Of a DNA stretch of 64,000 nucleotides, positions 26,228 through 35,211 are shown piece by piece. Where the stretch lies: the NCBI GenBank assembly GCA_937920345.1, contig CALGVA010000019.1, positions 1-64,000 of the forward strand. Reading direction: 5' to 3'. The DNA comes from an uncultured Lachnospiraceae bacterium (lineage in GTDB: Bacteria > Bacillota > Clostridia > Lachnospirales > Lachnospiraceae). Every line of letters starts with the position of its first letter. Position 1 is the first letter of the stretch. The translations under genes and the position numbers were made by a program. The notes below the pieces were generated by a model. It was not told where the DNA came from. It was given only the letters and a program-made list of their open reading frames with translations, and searched no databases.

Positions 26228-27181
26228 ATGTGGAATAAAAATCACAGTTTATCCGAGAACAGCGTAAGAAATATTTTAAGAAGCCCTATCTACGCGGGAA
26301 ACCTTGCAGGCTACAAGCAGATTTCCGCCAATATGAAAAGCAAGAAACGCCCCTCTAAGCTGCCCGAAGAATGGGAAGTGATACCCGATACCCATGAGGG
26401 GATAGTCACGCAGGAGGAGTTTGACACCGTACAGCAGCTTATCACAAGCCGCAGACTGCCCGAAAACAAGGGCGGCTTTGAGAACATTTTTGCAGGCGTT
26501 ATCAAGTGTGCGGACTGCGGCTACGCTCTTCGGGCTATGAGTGCCAACAGAAGAAAACGCCCCGACATCATCGACTGCATACAATACACCTGCAATAATT
26601 ATGGCAGGTATGGCAACGTCATGTGTACCGCACACGCCATTGAAGCGAGGGATTTATTCAATGCCGTCCTTGCCGACATCAACCGTTTTGCGGATATGGC
26701 GGTGAATGACGAGCGGGCGGTGAGGGCGATTGAGAAGCGGCTCACGGAAACAGACCAGAGCAAGGCAAAGGCAATGGAGAAAGAACGGAAGAAGCTGAAC
26801 AAACGCCTTGCGGAGCTTGACAGGCTGTTTTCCTCTCTCTATGAGGATAAGGTCATGGAGCGTATCACCGAGCGGAATTTTGAGATGATGTCGGGGAAAT
26901 ACCAGAAAGAACAGCTTGAAATCGAAGCACGCTTAAAAGAGCTGGACGCAACAGTGATAAATGCACTGATAGACAAGATACTTGCTTCGGAGCGTGAAAA
27001 ATCGGCAGACGGAACAGTGAAGCAGGAAATCAAGATTTACTATAAATTCATCGGCTTTGTCGGTGAATTACATATCACACCCACAAAGCGGTGGACAGCA
27101 TTAAAGCCTAAGAATTGTACAGTGTGCGGTGTTGAATACGTCCCCCGCTCCGCAATATCGAAGTATTGTCCAGAGTGCTGA
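26228..27181 (+). pseudogene. Large serine recombinase, N-terminally truncated
   Basis: 317 residues corresponding to the C-terminal part of a TnpX/Tn1549-type recombinase: end of the recombinase domain ('SVRNILRSPIYAGNLAGYKQ'), a zinc ribbon ('CADCGYALRAM', later Cys at 'YTCNN' and 'VMCTAH'), a coiled coil (about 155-240) and a C-terminal CxxC pair ('CTVCG', 'CPEC'). The N-terminal resolvase domain with the catalytic serine is absent, and a stop lies about 33 bases upstream in frame. Full-length relatives have over 500 residues, so it is inactive on its own. Confidence 0.88.
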
Positions 27182-27483
27182 GGAAAGATAAGAAAGGCTC
27201 AAGGGACAGAAACGAAACGTAGGAGCAGAGAACGAAATAGACAGGCATGTATTGAACTGTCCGCAAAAAATGACCGACTGAAGTAGAACGCAACCGGAAG
27301 CACGCTGATTCTCGACATGTCCTGAACGGGCGGATTATTGTCGTAAAATTTCTGAAAAAAATAGGCTCTACTCCTAATTTTTCCAGAGGTATGGTACGAT
27401 ATAGATAATAGAAGACGGGGATAATCCCCTGCATGTAACCGAAAACCGAACAACATAACAACAAATTCCAAGGAGGGATACCA
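27182..27483. other. Gap between recombinase fragment and 27484 gene
   Basis: Contains the presumed right end of the transposon remnant, a possible sigma-28-type promoter around 27373-27404 (TAAT, 16 bases, TACGATAT) and a small GGGGATAATCCCC hairpin in the leader of the next gene. No ORF recognised. Confidence 0.4.
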
Positions 27484-28101
27484 ATGAGCGTAAATGGAGT
27501 TACCGGTGCTGCGAATACTTATGATGTCTATCAGGCAAATCAGACAGCCGCGAAGACAGCCGAAGAGAAAACTTCCGAAGCCAAGGCTTCCGAAGACAAA
27601 AAAAATACAGGTGTTGTCTATGAAGCATCCAAGGACGCAGACACCAATACTGCCAAAACTTACACACAGAACACTGCTTTAGTTAACAAAATGAAAGCCG
27701 ATGCGGAAGCTCATGCACAGCAGCTGCAGAATATCGTTCAGCAGTTGATGGGCAAACAGGGTGAGACTTTCAATACCGCAAACGGCATCTGGTCCGTTCT
27801 TGCCGGCGGCAATTTCACAGTAGACGCCGCTACGAAGGCACAGGCTGAGAAAGATATCGCTGAAGACGGTTACTGGGGCGTTCAGCAGACATCGGACAGA
27901 ATTATTGATTTTGCAAACGCGCTGACAGGCGGCGATCCGAGCAAGATCGAAGAGATGCGCGAAGCTTTCAAGAAGGGCTACAAACAGGCTGAGAAGACAT
28001 GGGGCGGTCAGCTTCCTGACATTTCCCAGAGAACTTACGATGCTGTAATGGAAAAGTTTGACAAGATGGCTGAAGAAGCAGGACTTACAACGTCAAACTA
28101 A
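27484..28101 (+). CDS. Helical protein of unknown function
   Basis: 205 residues. A Ser/Thr/Ala/Lys-rich, probably disordered N-terminus (1-60) is followed by helices: 'NKMKADAEAHAQQLQNIVQQ', then 'AEKDIAEDGYWGVQQTSDRI' and 'TWGGQLPDISQRTYDAVMEK'. No signal peptide or membrane span. I believe similar proteins are widespread in Lachnospiraceae but no function is known to me. Strong AAGGAGG ribosome binding site and clear terminator suggest a well-expressed single gene. A sigma-28-like promoter hints at co-expression with motility genes; this is an inference. Confidence 0.75.
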   Translation: MSVNGVTGAANTYDVYQANQTAAKTAEEKTSEAKASEDKKNTGVVYEASKDADTNTAKTYTQNTALVNKMKADAEAHAQQLQNIVQQLMGKQGETFNTANGIWSVLAGGNFTVDAATKAQAEKDIAEDGYWGVQQTSDRIIDFANALTGGDPSKIEEMREAFKKGYKQAEKTWGGQLPDISQRTYDAVMEKFDKMAEEAGLTTSN

Positions 28102-28135
28102 TCTGTGTTATCATATTTACTTCCCAAAGTTAAAA

Positions 28136-28165
28136 GAAGTCAGGTTTCCCAACCTGACTTCCTTT
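28136..28165 (+). terminator. Terminator after the 27484 gene
   Basis: GAAGTCAGGTT (28136-28146) pairs perfectly with AACCTGACTTC (28151-28161), four-base loop, then CTTT. It can also serve the converging gene at 28201. Confidence 0.85.
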
Positions 28166-28200
28166 AGTTATGTCATAAAATATTCTTCTATCCAAATATG

Positions 28201-29379
28201 TCAGTCATCCAGCGCGGAAAATAATACATTGCGCAGCCTGCGGGTATACGCGGTGGTTCCCGAATCCGTCTGCTGCTGCATAATCAGCAGCGTCAGATCA
28301 TGCGCCGGATCATTCATCATATAAGTGCCGAGCCAGCCGTCCCAGCCGTACTCTCCTCTGCTGCCGAGTCCGGCCGCCTCCTCCGGTGCGTCCATGATAC
28401 GCATAAGACTGCCGTATGTATAACCTTTCAGGGACTCCCATGTCTCCAATCCCGCTCTCTGCGCCGGCAGTATATGTGCCGTGGTCATATACGCCACCGT
28501 ACCGGATGACAGAACTCTCGTACCGCGATAAGTCCCGCCGCCCAGCAGCATTTGCGTAAATTTCGCATAATCATCTATCGTGGAACACAGTCCCGCACCG
28601 CCCGACTCATATGCCGGACGTGTTTTCATCCGGTTCTGTATACCGAGATGGCACTGTGTCTCCTCCACCAGCCTGCCTTCCGCCTTCCGGTAGACTTTCG
28701 CAAGCCGCCCCTGTTTCTCCGCCGGCACGTAGAAGTCCGTATCCGTCATTCCCAATGGTTCGAAAATCCTTTCTTTCAGGAACTGTCCGAAGCGCATACC
28801 GGACACCACTTCCACAATAGCGCCTAACACATCCGCTGACAGCCCGTACTGCCATGTCGTACCCGGAATAAAAGCGAGCGGCAGCTTTCCGATACGATTG
28901 GCAACCTCCACTGTCGTATGCGCCTGCTGCGTCATCAGCTTATCCTTGATCTCCTCGATCAGCCTGTCACTGCGGATTTCTGCCGGTGATCCCTCGCCCG
29001 GATAGGCAAGTCCGGAAGTCATATTAAGCAGGTTCTGTATGGTAATCGGACGTTTCACCGGCACGATCACGCCCTGTTCCACCACATACTGGTTACGGAA
29101 TCCCTGGAGATAATCAGATGCCTGATCTAACAGATCCATTCTGCCTTCCTCCAGCAGAATCATAACGGCAGCCGCTGTAACCGGCTTCGTCATGGAGTAC
29201 AGTCTGTGTATCGTATCCCTGGTCATCCTGCGCTCCGCGGCAATATCGCTGTATCCCGTCTCATAATAACACTGTTCTTCCCCGTGCCGGATGACCATGC
29301 AGCTTACTCCCGCCGCGAATCCCCGCTCCGTCATCTCCCGCATGATATCCTGTAATCTACCCAATTTCTTCAGATTCAT
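28201..29379 (-). CDS. Serine hydrolase of the class C beta-lactamase/PBP4* family
   Basis: 392 residues. Catalytic SxxK in 'YSMTKPVTAA' (S62-K65) and a YxS/N-type motif in 'WQYGLSADVLG' near 176. No signal peptide, so probably cytoplasmic. The family includes esterases, D-amino-peptidases and EstB-like enzymes; true beta-lactamase activity is unlikely to be inferable. Start supported by GGGTGA before the ATG. It stands alone between a terminator and a block of palindromic repeats. Confidence 0.87.
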   Translation of the reverse strand: MNLKKLGRLQDIMREMTERGFAAGVSCMVIRHGEEQCYYETGYSDIAAERRMTRDTIHRLYSMTKPVTAAAVMILLEEGRMDLLDQASDYLQGFRNQYVVEQGVIVPVKRPITIQNLLNMTSGLAYPGEGSPAEIRSDRLIEEIKDKLMTQQAHTTVEVANRIGKLPLAFIPGTTWQYGLSADVLGAIVEVVSGMRFGQFLKERIFEPLGMTDTDFYVPAEKQGRLAKVYRKAEGRLVEETQCHLGIQNRMKTRPAYESGGAGLCSTIDDYAKFTQMLLGGGTYRGTRVLSSGTVAYMTTAHILPAQRAGLETWESLKGYTYGSLMRIMDAPEEAAGLGSRGEYGWDGWLGTYMMNDPAHDLTLLIMQQQTDSGTTAYTRRLRNVLFSALDD

Positions 29380-29411
29380 ATTTTATCACCCGCTTCCCCA
29401 TATACCGCTAT

Positions 29412-29466
29412 TTATTCGCGCTCGAAAAACAAATGTCTGCTTCGCAGCCGCTTGTTTTTCTTCTGC
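29412..29466. repeat. 55-bp structured repeat, copy 1
   Basis: Differs from the copy at 29532-29586 at two positions. Contains a hairpin GAAAAACAA/TTGTTTTTC enclosing CTGC-TTC-GCAG, the same TTC-loop style as the repeats at 21124-21236. Confidence 0.8.
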
Positions 29467-29531
29467 TCCTGTTTATACTCGCAAACCCGCGCTTTCGCGC
29501 TCTCTGTCCGATTCCATCGGACGTTTGCTCG

Positions 29532-29586
29532 TTATTCGTGCCCGAAAAACAAATGTCTGCTTCGCAGCCGCTTGTTTTTCTTCTGC
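29532..29586. repeat. 55-bp structured repeat, copy 2
   Basis: Starts exactly 120 bp after copy 1. The DNA between them holds two further hairpins, GCGC-TTTC-GCGC and GTCCGA-TTCCA-TCGGAC, nested in GCAAAC/GTTTGC. Confidence 0.8.
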
Positions 29587-29825
29587 ACGAGAATATTTTA
29601 TCACACAATCTGTCTTCTGTAATGACTCCGGGAAAAATTTGCTAAAAATAAATGCAATAAATCAGCAATTTAGTAAGTATCTTCCAGACCGCAAATACGT
29701 TATACTGTTCCCATACACCGCATGTTCCGCACGCGGATAAAACCGGCTGTTCATCATGTACCGGATACATAACGTGCGGGCGCGGCACAATCAATACGAC
29801 TACACAGAAAGGATTCCTACCAGCT
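29587..29825. other. Leader/promoter region of the GH42-GH29 operon
   Basis: A TATACT box occurs near 29701 without an obvious -35. CCGCACG (about 29735) and CGTGCGG (about 29773) are complementary and enclose shorter pairings, so the leader may be structured. The ribosome binding site for GH42 is AAAGGA, rather far (12 bases) from the ATG. Confidence 0.35.
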
Positions 29826-31841
29826 ATGATTGAGAATAACAATGTACACAAAATCCTGTACGGCGGCGACTACAACCCGGAGCAGTGGCCGGAAGACACC
29901 TGGGACGAAGACATGCGTCTGATGAAACTGGCGCACATTGACGTCGTTACCCTGAACGTATTCAGCTGGGCAGCCCTGCAGCCCTCTGAGGACACCTACT
30001 GCTTCGACAAACTTGACCGGATCATGGAGAAAGTTACGAGCAACGGTCTGAAAGTCTGTCTCGCCACTTCCACGAGCGCGCACCCCGCGTGGATGGCCAG
30101 ACGGTATCCTGATATCCTGAGAACAGAATTTAACGGCATGAAACGTAAATTCGGCGGCCGTCACAATTCCTGCCCCAACAGCCCGACCTATCGCAGATAC
30201 GCGCAGGCTCTGGCCGGAAAACTGGCAGAGCGGTATCAGTCTTATGACAATATCGTAGCCTGGCACATCTCCAACGAGTACGGCGGGGAGTGTTACTGTG
30301 AAAACTGCGAACGCGCATTCCGCAAATGGCTGCAGAAGAAATACCAGACCATCGACGCCGTCAATGAAGCATGGGATACTGCTTTCTGGGGACATACTTT
30401 CTATGATTTCGAGGATATCGTACTGCCGAACATGCTCTCGGAGCATTTCGCCGTTAACCGGACCACTTTTCAGGGAATCTCTCTGGATTACCGGCGTTTT
30501 AACTCAGAGAGTATTCTGGAATGTTACCGGCTGGAATATGACACGATCCATGCCATCACGCCGCATATTCCGATCACGACGAACCTGATGGGAAATTATC
30601 AGCCGTTAGATTATCAGATGTGGGCAAAGTACATGGATTTCGTCTCCTGGGACAACTATCCCGCCTACAATGACACTTTGGAGGTCACTTCCTTCAAGCA
30701 CGATCTCATGCGCGGCTTGAAACAGGGCAAACCTTTCGCCCTGATGGAGCAGACGCCCAGCGTCACCAACTGGCACCCCTACAACGCGTTGAAACGCCCC
30801 GGCGTCATGCGGCTGTGGAGCTATCAGGCCGTGGCGCACGGTTCGGATACCATCATGTTTTTCCAGATCAAAAGAAGCATCGGCGCCTGTGAAAAATACC
30901 ACGGCGCAGTCATCGATCACGCTGGTCACGAAAATACAAGAATTTTCCGTGAAATATCCGCGCTGGGCGCAGAGCTTGACAAGATCGGCTCCCTCACCCT
31001 CGGCGCAAGAACAGACGCGAAGGCGGCTATTGTCTTTGACTGGGACAACTGGTGGGCCACGGACTATTCTGCCGGCCCCAGTGTCAATCTGCACTACTGT
31101 GACGAGATACTGAACTATTACAAGTCTTTCAACAACCTGAATATTTCCGTGGATCTGATCAGCGTAGAGGACGACCTGTCCGCCTACCGCCTTGTAGCGG
31201 CTCCTGTTCTGTATATGGTGAAACCGGACTATGACGAGAAGATCCGTCGCTTCGTGCAGGACGGCGGCACCTTCCTGACCACATTTTTCAGCGGCTACGT
31301 GGACGATCACGATCTGGTCACGATCGGCGGCTATCCGGGTAAGCTGCGGGACATCCTCGGTATCTGGGTGGAGGAGGAAGACGCGCTTCCCGAGGAAGCA
31401 CATAACAGTTTTGTATACAAGGGCACGACTTACCCGGCTTCTCTGCTCTGCGACCTGCTACACACCGAAGGCGCGCAGCCGCTTGCAGCTTACGAACAGG
31501 ATTTCTATGCCGGAATGCCGGTTCTGACCCGCAACACCTACGGTAAGGGAACCGCCTACTATGTCGCCACCCGCTCCAATGCCGCTTTCTACCGCACGCT
31601 GATCGCTGAGATCTGTGCGGACACTGATATCCGGCCGATCATCGACACACCGGACTGCATCGAGGTGACAAAGCGCGCCAATGATAACGGTACGTTCCTG
31701 TTCTTCTTAAACCATGATGATGAGAGTCATAACATTACGCTTAACTGCGCCGGCAAAGATATCCTTACGGATGCGGCGTATAAGAGCGGCGACACACTGA
31801 CATTAGCGGCTAAGGACGTGGCAATCCTGCTGGTATTATAA
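29826..31841 (+). CDS. GH42 beta-galactosidase
   Basis: 671 residues, usual GH42 length. The TIM barrel starts 'LYGGDYNPEQWPEDTWDEDM'. Acid/base Glu is E151 in 'WHISNEYGG', nucleophile E308 in 'ALMEQTPSVTNW'. The four zinc-type cysteines C116, C156, C158 and C161 are all present. A trimerisation domain and C-terminal beta domain follow. No signal peptide, so it hydrolyses imported beta-galactosides in the cytoplasm. First gene of an operon with GH29 (19 bp downstream). It could act on galactan oligomers made by the GH53 enzymes or on galactosylated xyloglucan fragments. Confidence 0.95.
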   Translation: MIENNNVHKILYGGDYNPEQWPEDTWDEDMRLMKLAHIDVVTLNVFSWAALQPSEDTYCFDKLDRIMEKVTSNGLKVCLATSTSAHPAWMARRYPDILRTEFNGMKRKFGGRHNSCPNSPTYRRYAQALAGKLAERYQSYDNIVAWHISNEYGGECYCENCERAFRKWLQKKYQTIDAVNEAWDTAFWGHTFYDFEDIVLPNMLSEHFAVNRTTFQGISLDYRRFNSESILECYRLEYDTIHAITPHIPITTNLMGNYQPLDYQMWAKYMDFVSWDNYPAYNDTLEVTSFKHDLMRGLKQGKPFALMEQTPSVTNWHPYNALKRPGVMRLWSYQAVAHGSDTIMFFQIKRSIGACEKYHGAVIDHAGHENTRIFREISALGAELDKIGSLTLGARTDAKAAIVFDWDNWWATDYSAGPSVNLHYCDEILNYYKSFNNLNISVDLISVEDDLSAYRLVAAPVLYMVKPDYDEKIRRFVQDGGTFLTTFFSGYVDDHDLVTIGGYPGKLRDILGIWVEEEDALPEEAHNSFVYKGTTYPASLLCDLLHTEGAQPLAAYEQDFYAGMPVLTRNTYGKGTAYYVATRSNAAFYRTLIAEICADTDIRPIIDTPDCIEVTKRANDNGTFLFFLNHDDESHNITLNCAGKDILTDAAYKSGDTLTLAAKDVAILLVL

Positions 31842-31860
31842 TAAGGAGTGAGAATACCCC

Positions 31861-33345
31861 ATGAAAATAACAGACAAATCACAATATCTGGCACACATCA
31901 ACGACGTGACCGCCCAGGGACCCTACCACGATGACTGGGCATCGCTGACGGATTTCGACATGCCGCTCTGGTATACAAAAGCCAAGTTCGGCATTTTCGT
32001 CCACTGGGGACTCTACAGCGTGCCTGCATTCGCCAATGAGTGGTATTCCCGCAACATGTACATACAGGGGACGCCGGAATATGAGCACCATGTCAGGACC
32101 TACGGACCGCATAAAGATTTCGGCTATAAGGACTTCATTCCTCTTTTCACCGCCGAAAAATTCGACTCCGACTGCTGGGCGGAAACCTTTGCCGCCGCCG
32201 GCGCCCGATATGTCGTCCCTGTGGCGGAGCACCACGACGGCTTTCAGATGTATCAGAGCGATCTGTCCGTATATAACGCTGCGCAAATGGGCCCGAAGCG
32301 GGACATCCTGGGCGAACTGAAATCCTCTTTTGAGAAAAATGGGCTGGTATTCTGCACCTCTACCCACCGCGCGGAGCACCACTGGTTCATGGGCTGCGGC
32401 AAAGATTTTGAAAGCGATATTAAGGAACCGCTGCACTGCGGCGATTTCTACTGGCCATCAGAACAGACGCAGCCTGATTATCAGGACCTGTTCGCCAGAC
32501 CCTATCCGGACCGGGAATTTCTCGAGGACTGGCTGTGCCGTACCTGCGAGATCATCGACCGCTATCAGCCGCGCATCCTCTATTTCGATTGGTGGATTCA
32601 GCATGAAGCATATAAACCGTACCTGCGTAAGATCGCAGCATACTATTATAACCGCGGCGTCTCGTGGGGCACTCCCACTGCCATCTGCTACAAGCACGAC
32701 GCTATGGCTTTCGGCAGCGGTATCGTAGACGTGGAACGCGGTAAATTCGCAGACGCCAGGCCCTATCACTGGCAGACTGACACTGCGATCGCCCGCAACT
32801 CCTGGTGTTACACCACTTCACTGGACTATAAGAGCGCCTGTGAACTGATCTGTTATCTCATAGACGTTGTCAGCAAGAACGGCAATCTTCTGCTGAATGT
32901 GGGACCCATGGCCGACGGCTCCTTCGCCAAAGAGGACGCTGCCATCTTAACGCAGATCGGCAAGTGGCTGGCTGTAAACGGAGAAGCGGTCTATAACACC
33001 AAACCATGGCGCTATGCCGCGGAGGGACCGACCGCCGAGACGGAAGGACAGTTCAGCGACGCCTCCGCTCCTGTCTACACCAGCCGGGACTTCCGCTTTA
33101 CCGCCGGCTGCGGCTGCATCTATGCGACCTGCCTGCGCTGTCCGGATGACGGCCATATCACGATCCGCGCCCTCGCGAAGACACCGGATGCCAACAAACC
33201 GAATTTCCACGGCATAATCCGCAGCGTGGAAATCCTCGGTTTTTCCGAGGCGCCTGTTTACGCCGTTGACGAGGATGGACTGCACATCACGGCGAAGCAT
33301 GTTCACAGTGATTTTCCCATTGTAATCAAAGTATCCGTAACGTAA
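31861..33345 (+). CDS. GH29 alpha-L-fucosidase
   Basis: 494 residues. Conserved substrate-binding segments 'AKFGIFVHWGLYSVPAF' (41-57) and 'VAEHHDGFQMYQS' (H124, H125), with the nucleophile D243 in 'ILYFDWWI'. No signal peptide: a cytoplasmic enzyme releasing alpha-linked fucose. A C-terminal beta domain is present. It follows GH42 by 19 bp with AAGGAG as ribosome binding site, so the two are made together. Subfamily (strict or broad specificity) cannot be decided here. Confidence 0.95.
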   Translation: MKITDKSQYLAHINDVTAQGPYHDDWASLTDFDMPLWYTKAKFGIFVHWGLYSVPAFANEWYSRNMYIQGTPEYEHHVRTYGPHKDFGYKDFIPLFTAEKFDSDCWAETFAAAGARYVVPVAEHHDGFQMYQSDLSVYNAAQMGPKRDILGELKSSFEKNGLVFCTSTHRAEHHWFMGCGKDFESDIKEPLHCGDFYWPSEQTQPDYQDLFARPYPDREFLEDWLCRTCEIIDRYQPRILYFDWWIQHEAYKPYLRKIAAYYYNRGVSWGTPTAICYKHDAMAFGSGIVDVERGKFADARPYHWQTDTAIARNSWCYTTSLDYKSACELICYLIDVVSKNGNLLLNVGPMADGSFAKEDAAILTQIGKWLAVNGEAVYNTKPWRYAAEGPTAETEGQFSDASAPVYTSRDFRFTAGCGCIYATCLRCPDDGHITIRALAKTPDANKPNFHGIIRSVEILGFSEAPVYAVDEDGLHITAKHVHSDFPIVIKVSVT

Positions 33346-33413
33346 CAGCACCGCTGTTCTTGCACCTTTTATGCTTACATGCTACTATATTCATATACGT
33401 GAGGCAGGATGAA

Positions 33414-35063
33414 ATGAATCAAAATTATGATACTTTACTGATAGCTGACGATGAATCCTCTATTCGTGAGGGTTTAAAATGTATTGTAGACTGGGACGAA
33501 CTGGGCTTTACCATATGCGGTGAAGCCTCCAATGGCGAAGAAGCGCTCTCGCGCATTCTCGCGCTGAATCCCGGTCTTGTTTTGTTGGATGTTAAAATGC
33601 CTAAAATGCTTGGTACAGAAGTGATCCGCCGCGCCAGAGAAGCCGGTTTTCAGGGTAAATGCATCATATTAAGCGGCTATTCTGATTTCGGGTATGCGCA
33701 GGAAGCCATTAAAAGCGGCGTCAGATTCTATCCCACCAAACCGATCGACGAGGACGAACTCTATCAGACTGTCTCCGAGATCAAACAGGAACTGGCACAG
33801 GAGAAACGTCACTCCACCCATTTCACGGAATTACAGAAGAAGGCAAAAAGTGTCGTGCTGCAGGAACTTCTGACCGGTATTCTGAGCACACCGCTGTCCG
33901 ATCAGGATCTCGATCACTTCTGTCTGACCGCAGAGGTCTATCAGGTCGTGATCTGCGAGGACTTTCATACGCAGGCTGCCGCCGCGCCTTACACATTCGC
34001 GGAGCTTCTCAAAGTAATCAACCGCGATAATAACATCTTTGAACATCTGGAAATAAATCATAAAGATGTTGTCCTGTTAAAGGGTTCCCACGGCCTCAAC
34101 AGGCTCTCCGACTTTCTGGAACGCTTTGACAATAATACGGCACAGGCGGGAAGCCCGCTGGAATCCATGTTCTTAGCTTACGGCAGGCCTGTATCCGTGC
34201 CGGAGGATATCCATCTTTCTTATGCAGATGCCACCGCGCTTTTAACACGCCGCTTCTTCTGCAAGCGGGAGCTGCATGCAATGGGCTATGAGTTGCTGCC
34301 GGAGCTCTCCGCAAATGCTTCTTCCTCTCTGGCGGACCCGGACCGGCTCGTTTTTACTCTGAGTGAATCCGCCTTGACAGAATATGCGGACCGCTTCGCG
34401 GATTATATACAATCCTACAACCGCAGGATGACTGTTGCCGTGCTCTCCGAACTGGAAGAGCAGCTCCTGTATGTACCCTGTGAAGCGCGCGATATTAAAT
34501 TGTTTCTGACAGATCTCTATCTGCAGATCAAGGAAAAGATGAACCGTACCTACGCATCGGCGAAGATTCCTTTTTCTTCAAATTCGTCTGTGCTGGAGTT
34601 CATGAATAACTGCAAATATCTCTATGAAATCATCCAGTTCCTTTCGAAACAGTTTGAAATGATTATGGACGCCACAGGCAACCCGTCCAGAGATACGATT
34701 TTAGATGATGTGCTCTACTATATTGACCACCATTTCCGGGAAAATATTAAACTCGAGACGATCGCCCCTCTGTTCGGCTACAACAGCGCCTATCTCGGCA
34801 AGATCTTCAGCAAGAGTGTCGGGGAGAATTTCAATTCCTACGTGGATCACCGTAGAATCGAACATTCCAAGCAACTGCTTCTGGAAAATCAGCTGAAAGT
34901 GTATGAGATTGCCGAACAGGTAGGCTATAAGAATGTAGATTATTTTCATAAGAAATTCAAAAAATACGTGGGCGAAAGTCCTGCGGAATTCCGCAAAGGA
35001 CAGGGACTCGATACGGAAACCGGAAAATACCCCCCCCCACAAAAAAATGCCCCTAAAGCGTGA
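33414..35063 (+). CDS. YesN-type AraC response regulator
   Basis: 549 residues from the ATG at 33414 (GAGGCAGGA upstream). Receiver domain 1-120 with acidic pocket 'ADDESS', phosphorylated D59 in 'VLLDVKMPKM' and 'YPTKP'. A middle region of unknown fold follows, then two AraC HTH units at the C-terminus ('LETIAPLFGYNSAYLGKIF' and 'VYEIAEQVGYKNVDYFHKKF'). It probably pairs with the YesM-like kinase at 39111-40934 and activates the glycosidase and importer genes. A run of nine Cs followed by ACA7 lies in its last codons (35030-35047), so slippage would change the C-terminal tail. Confidence 0.92.
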   Translation: MNQNYDTLLIADDESSIREGLKCIVDWDELGFTICGEASNGEEALSRILALNPGLVLLDVKMPKMLGTEVIRRAREAGFQGKCIILSGYSDFGYAQEAIKSGVRFYPTKPIDEDELYQTVSEIKQELAQEKRHSTHFTELQKKAKSVVLQELLTGILSTPLSDQDLDHFCLTAEVYQVVICEDFHTQAAAAPYTFAELLKVINRDNNIFEHLEINHKDVVLLKGSHGLNRLSDFLERFDNNTAQAGSPLESMFLAYGRPVSVPEDIHLSYADATALLTRRFFCKRELHAMGYELLPELSANASSSLADPDRLVFTLSESALTEYADRFADYIQSYNRRMTVAVLSELEEQLLYVPCEARDIKLFLTDLYLQIKEKMNRTYASAKIPFSSNSSVLEFMNNCKYLYEIIQFLSKQFEMIMDATGNPSRDTILDDVLYYIDHHFRENIKLETIAPLFGYNSAYLGKIFSKSVGENFNSYVDHRRIEHSKQLLLENQLKVYEIAEQVGYKNVDYFHKKFKKYVGESPAEFRKGQGLDTETGKYPPPQKNAPKA

Positions 35064-35106
35064 TATTTCCTATGGTTTGCGCATCATACACCCCCTTATA
35101 TCAATA

Positions 35107-35145
35107 CAAGACCTGCCGCATCATAGTCTGATACGGCAGGCCTTG
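35107..35145. terminator. Bidirectional terminator between yesN-type and lplA-type genes
   Basis: CAAG-A-CCTGCCG (35107-35118) pairs with CGGCAGG-C-CTTG (35134-35145) with a single mismatch. T-rich DNA follows on the plus strand. Confidence 0.8.
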
Positions 35146-35211
35146 TCATTTATATCATTATATTTTTCACACTCTGTATTTCATCTGTTTCCTGTATCCG
35201 GAAGTTTCTGC

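Larger units (their letters stand above)
24840..27240 (+). mobile_element. Remnant of a TnpV/large-serine-recombinase transposon (ends approximate)
   Basis: tnpV, an XRE regulator and a recombinase lacking its catalytic N-terminus lie in one orientation, in DNA with a different codon texture from the flanks. tnpV together with a large serine recombinase is typical of Tn4451- or Tn1549-like elements. I could not find terminal repeats or an attachment duplication, so both boundaries are estimates. Confidence 0.65.

Noticed and set aside
28201..29379. Class C beta-lactamase conferring resistance
   Set aside because: No signal peptide and only family-level motifs; the family is dominated by esterases and peptidases.
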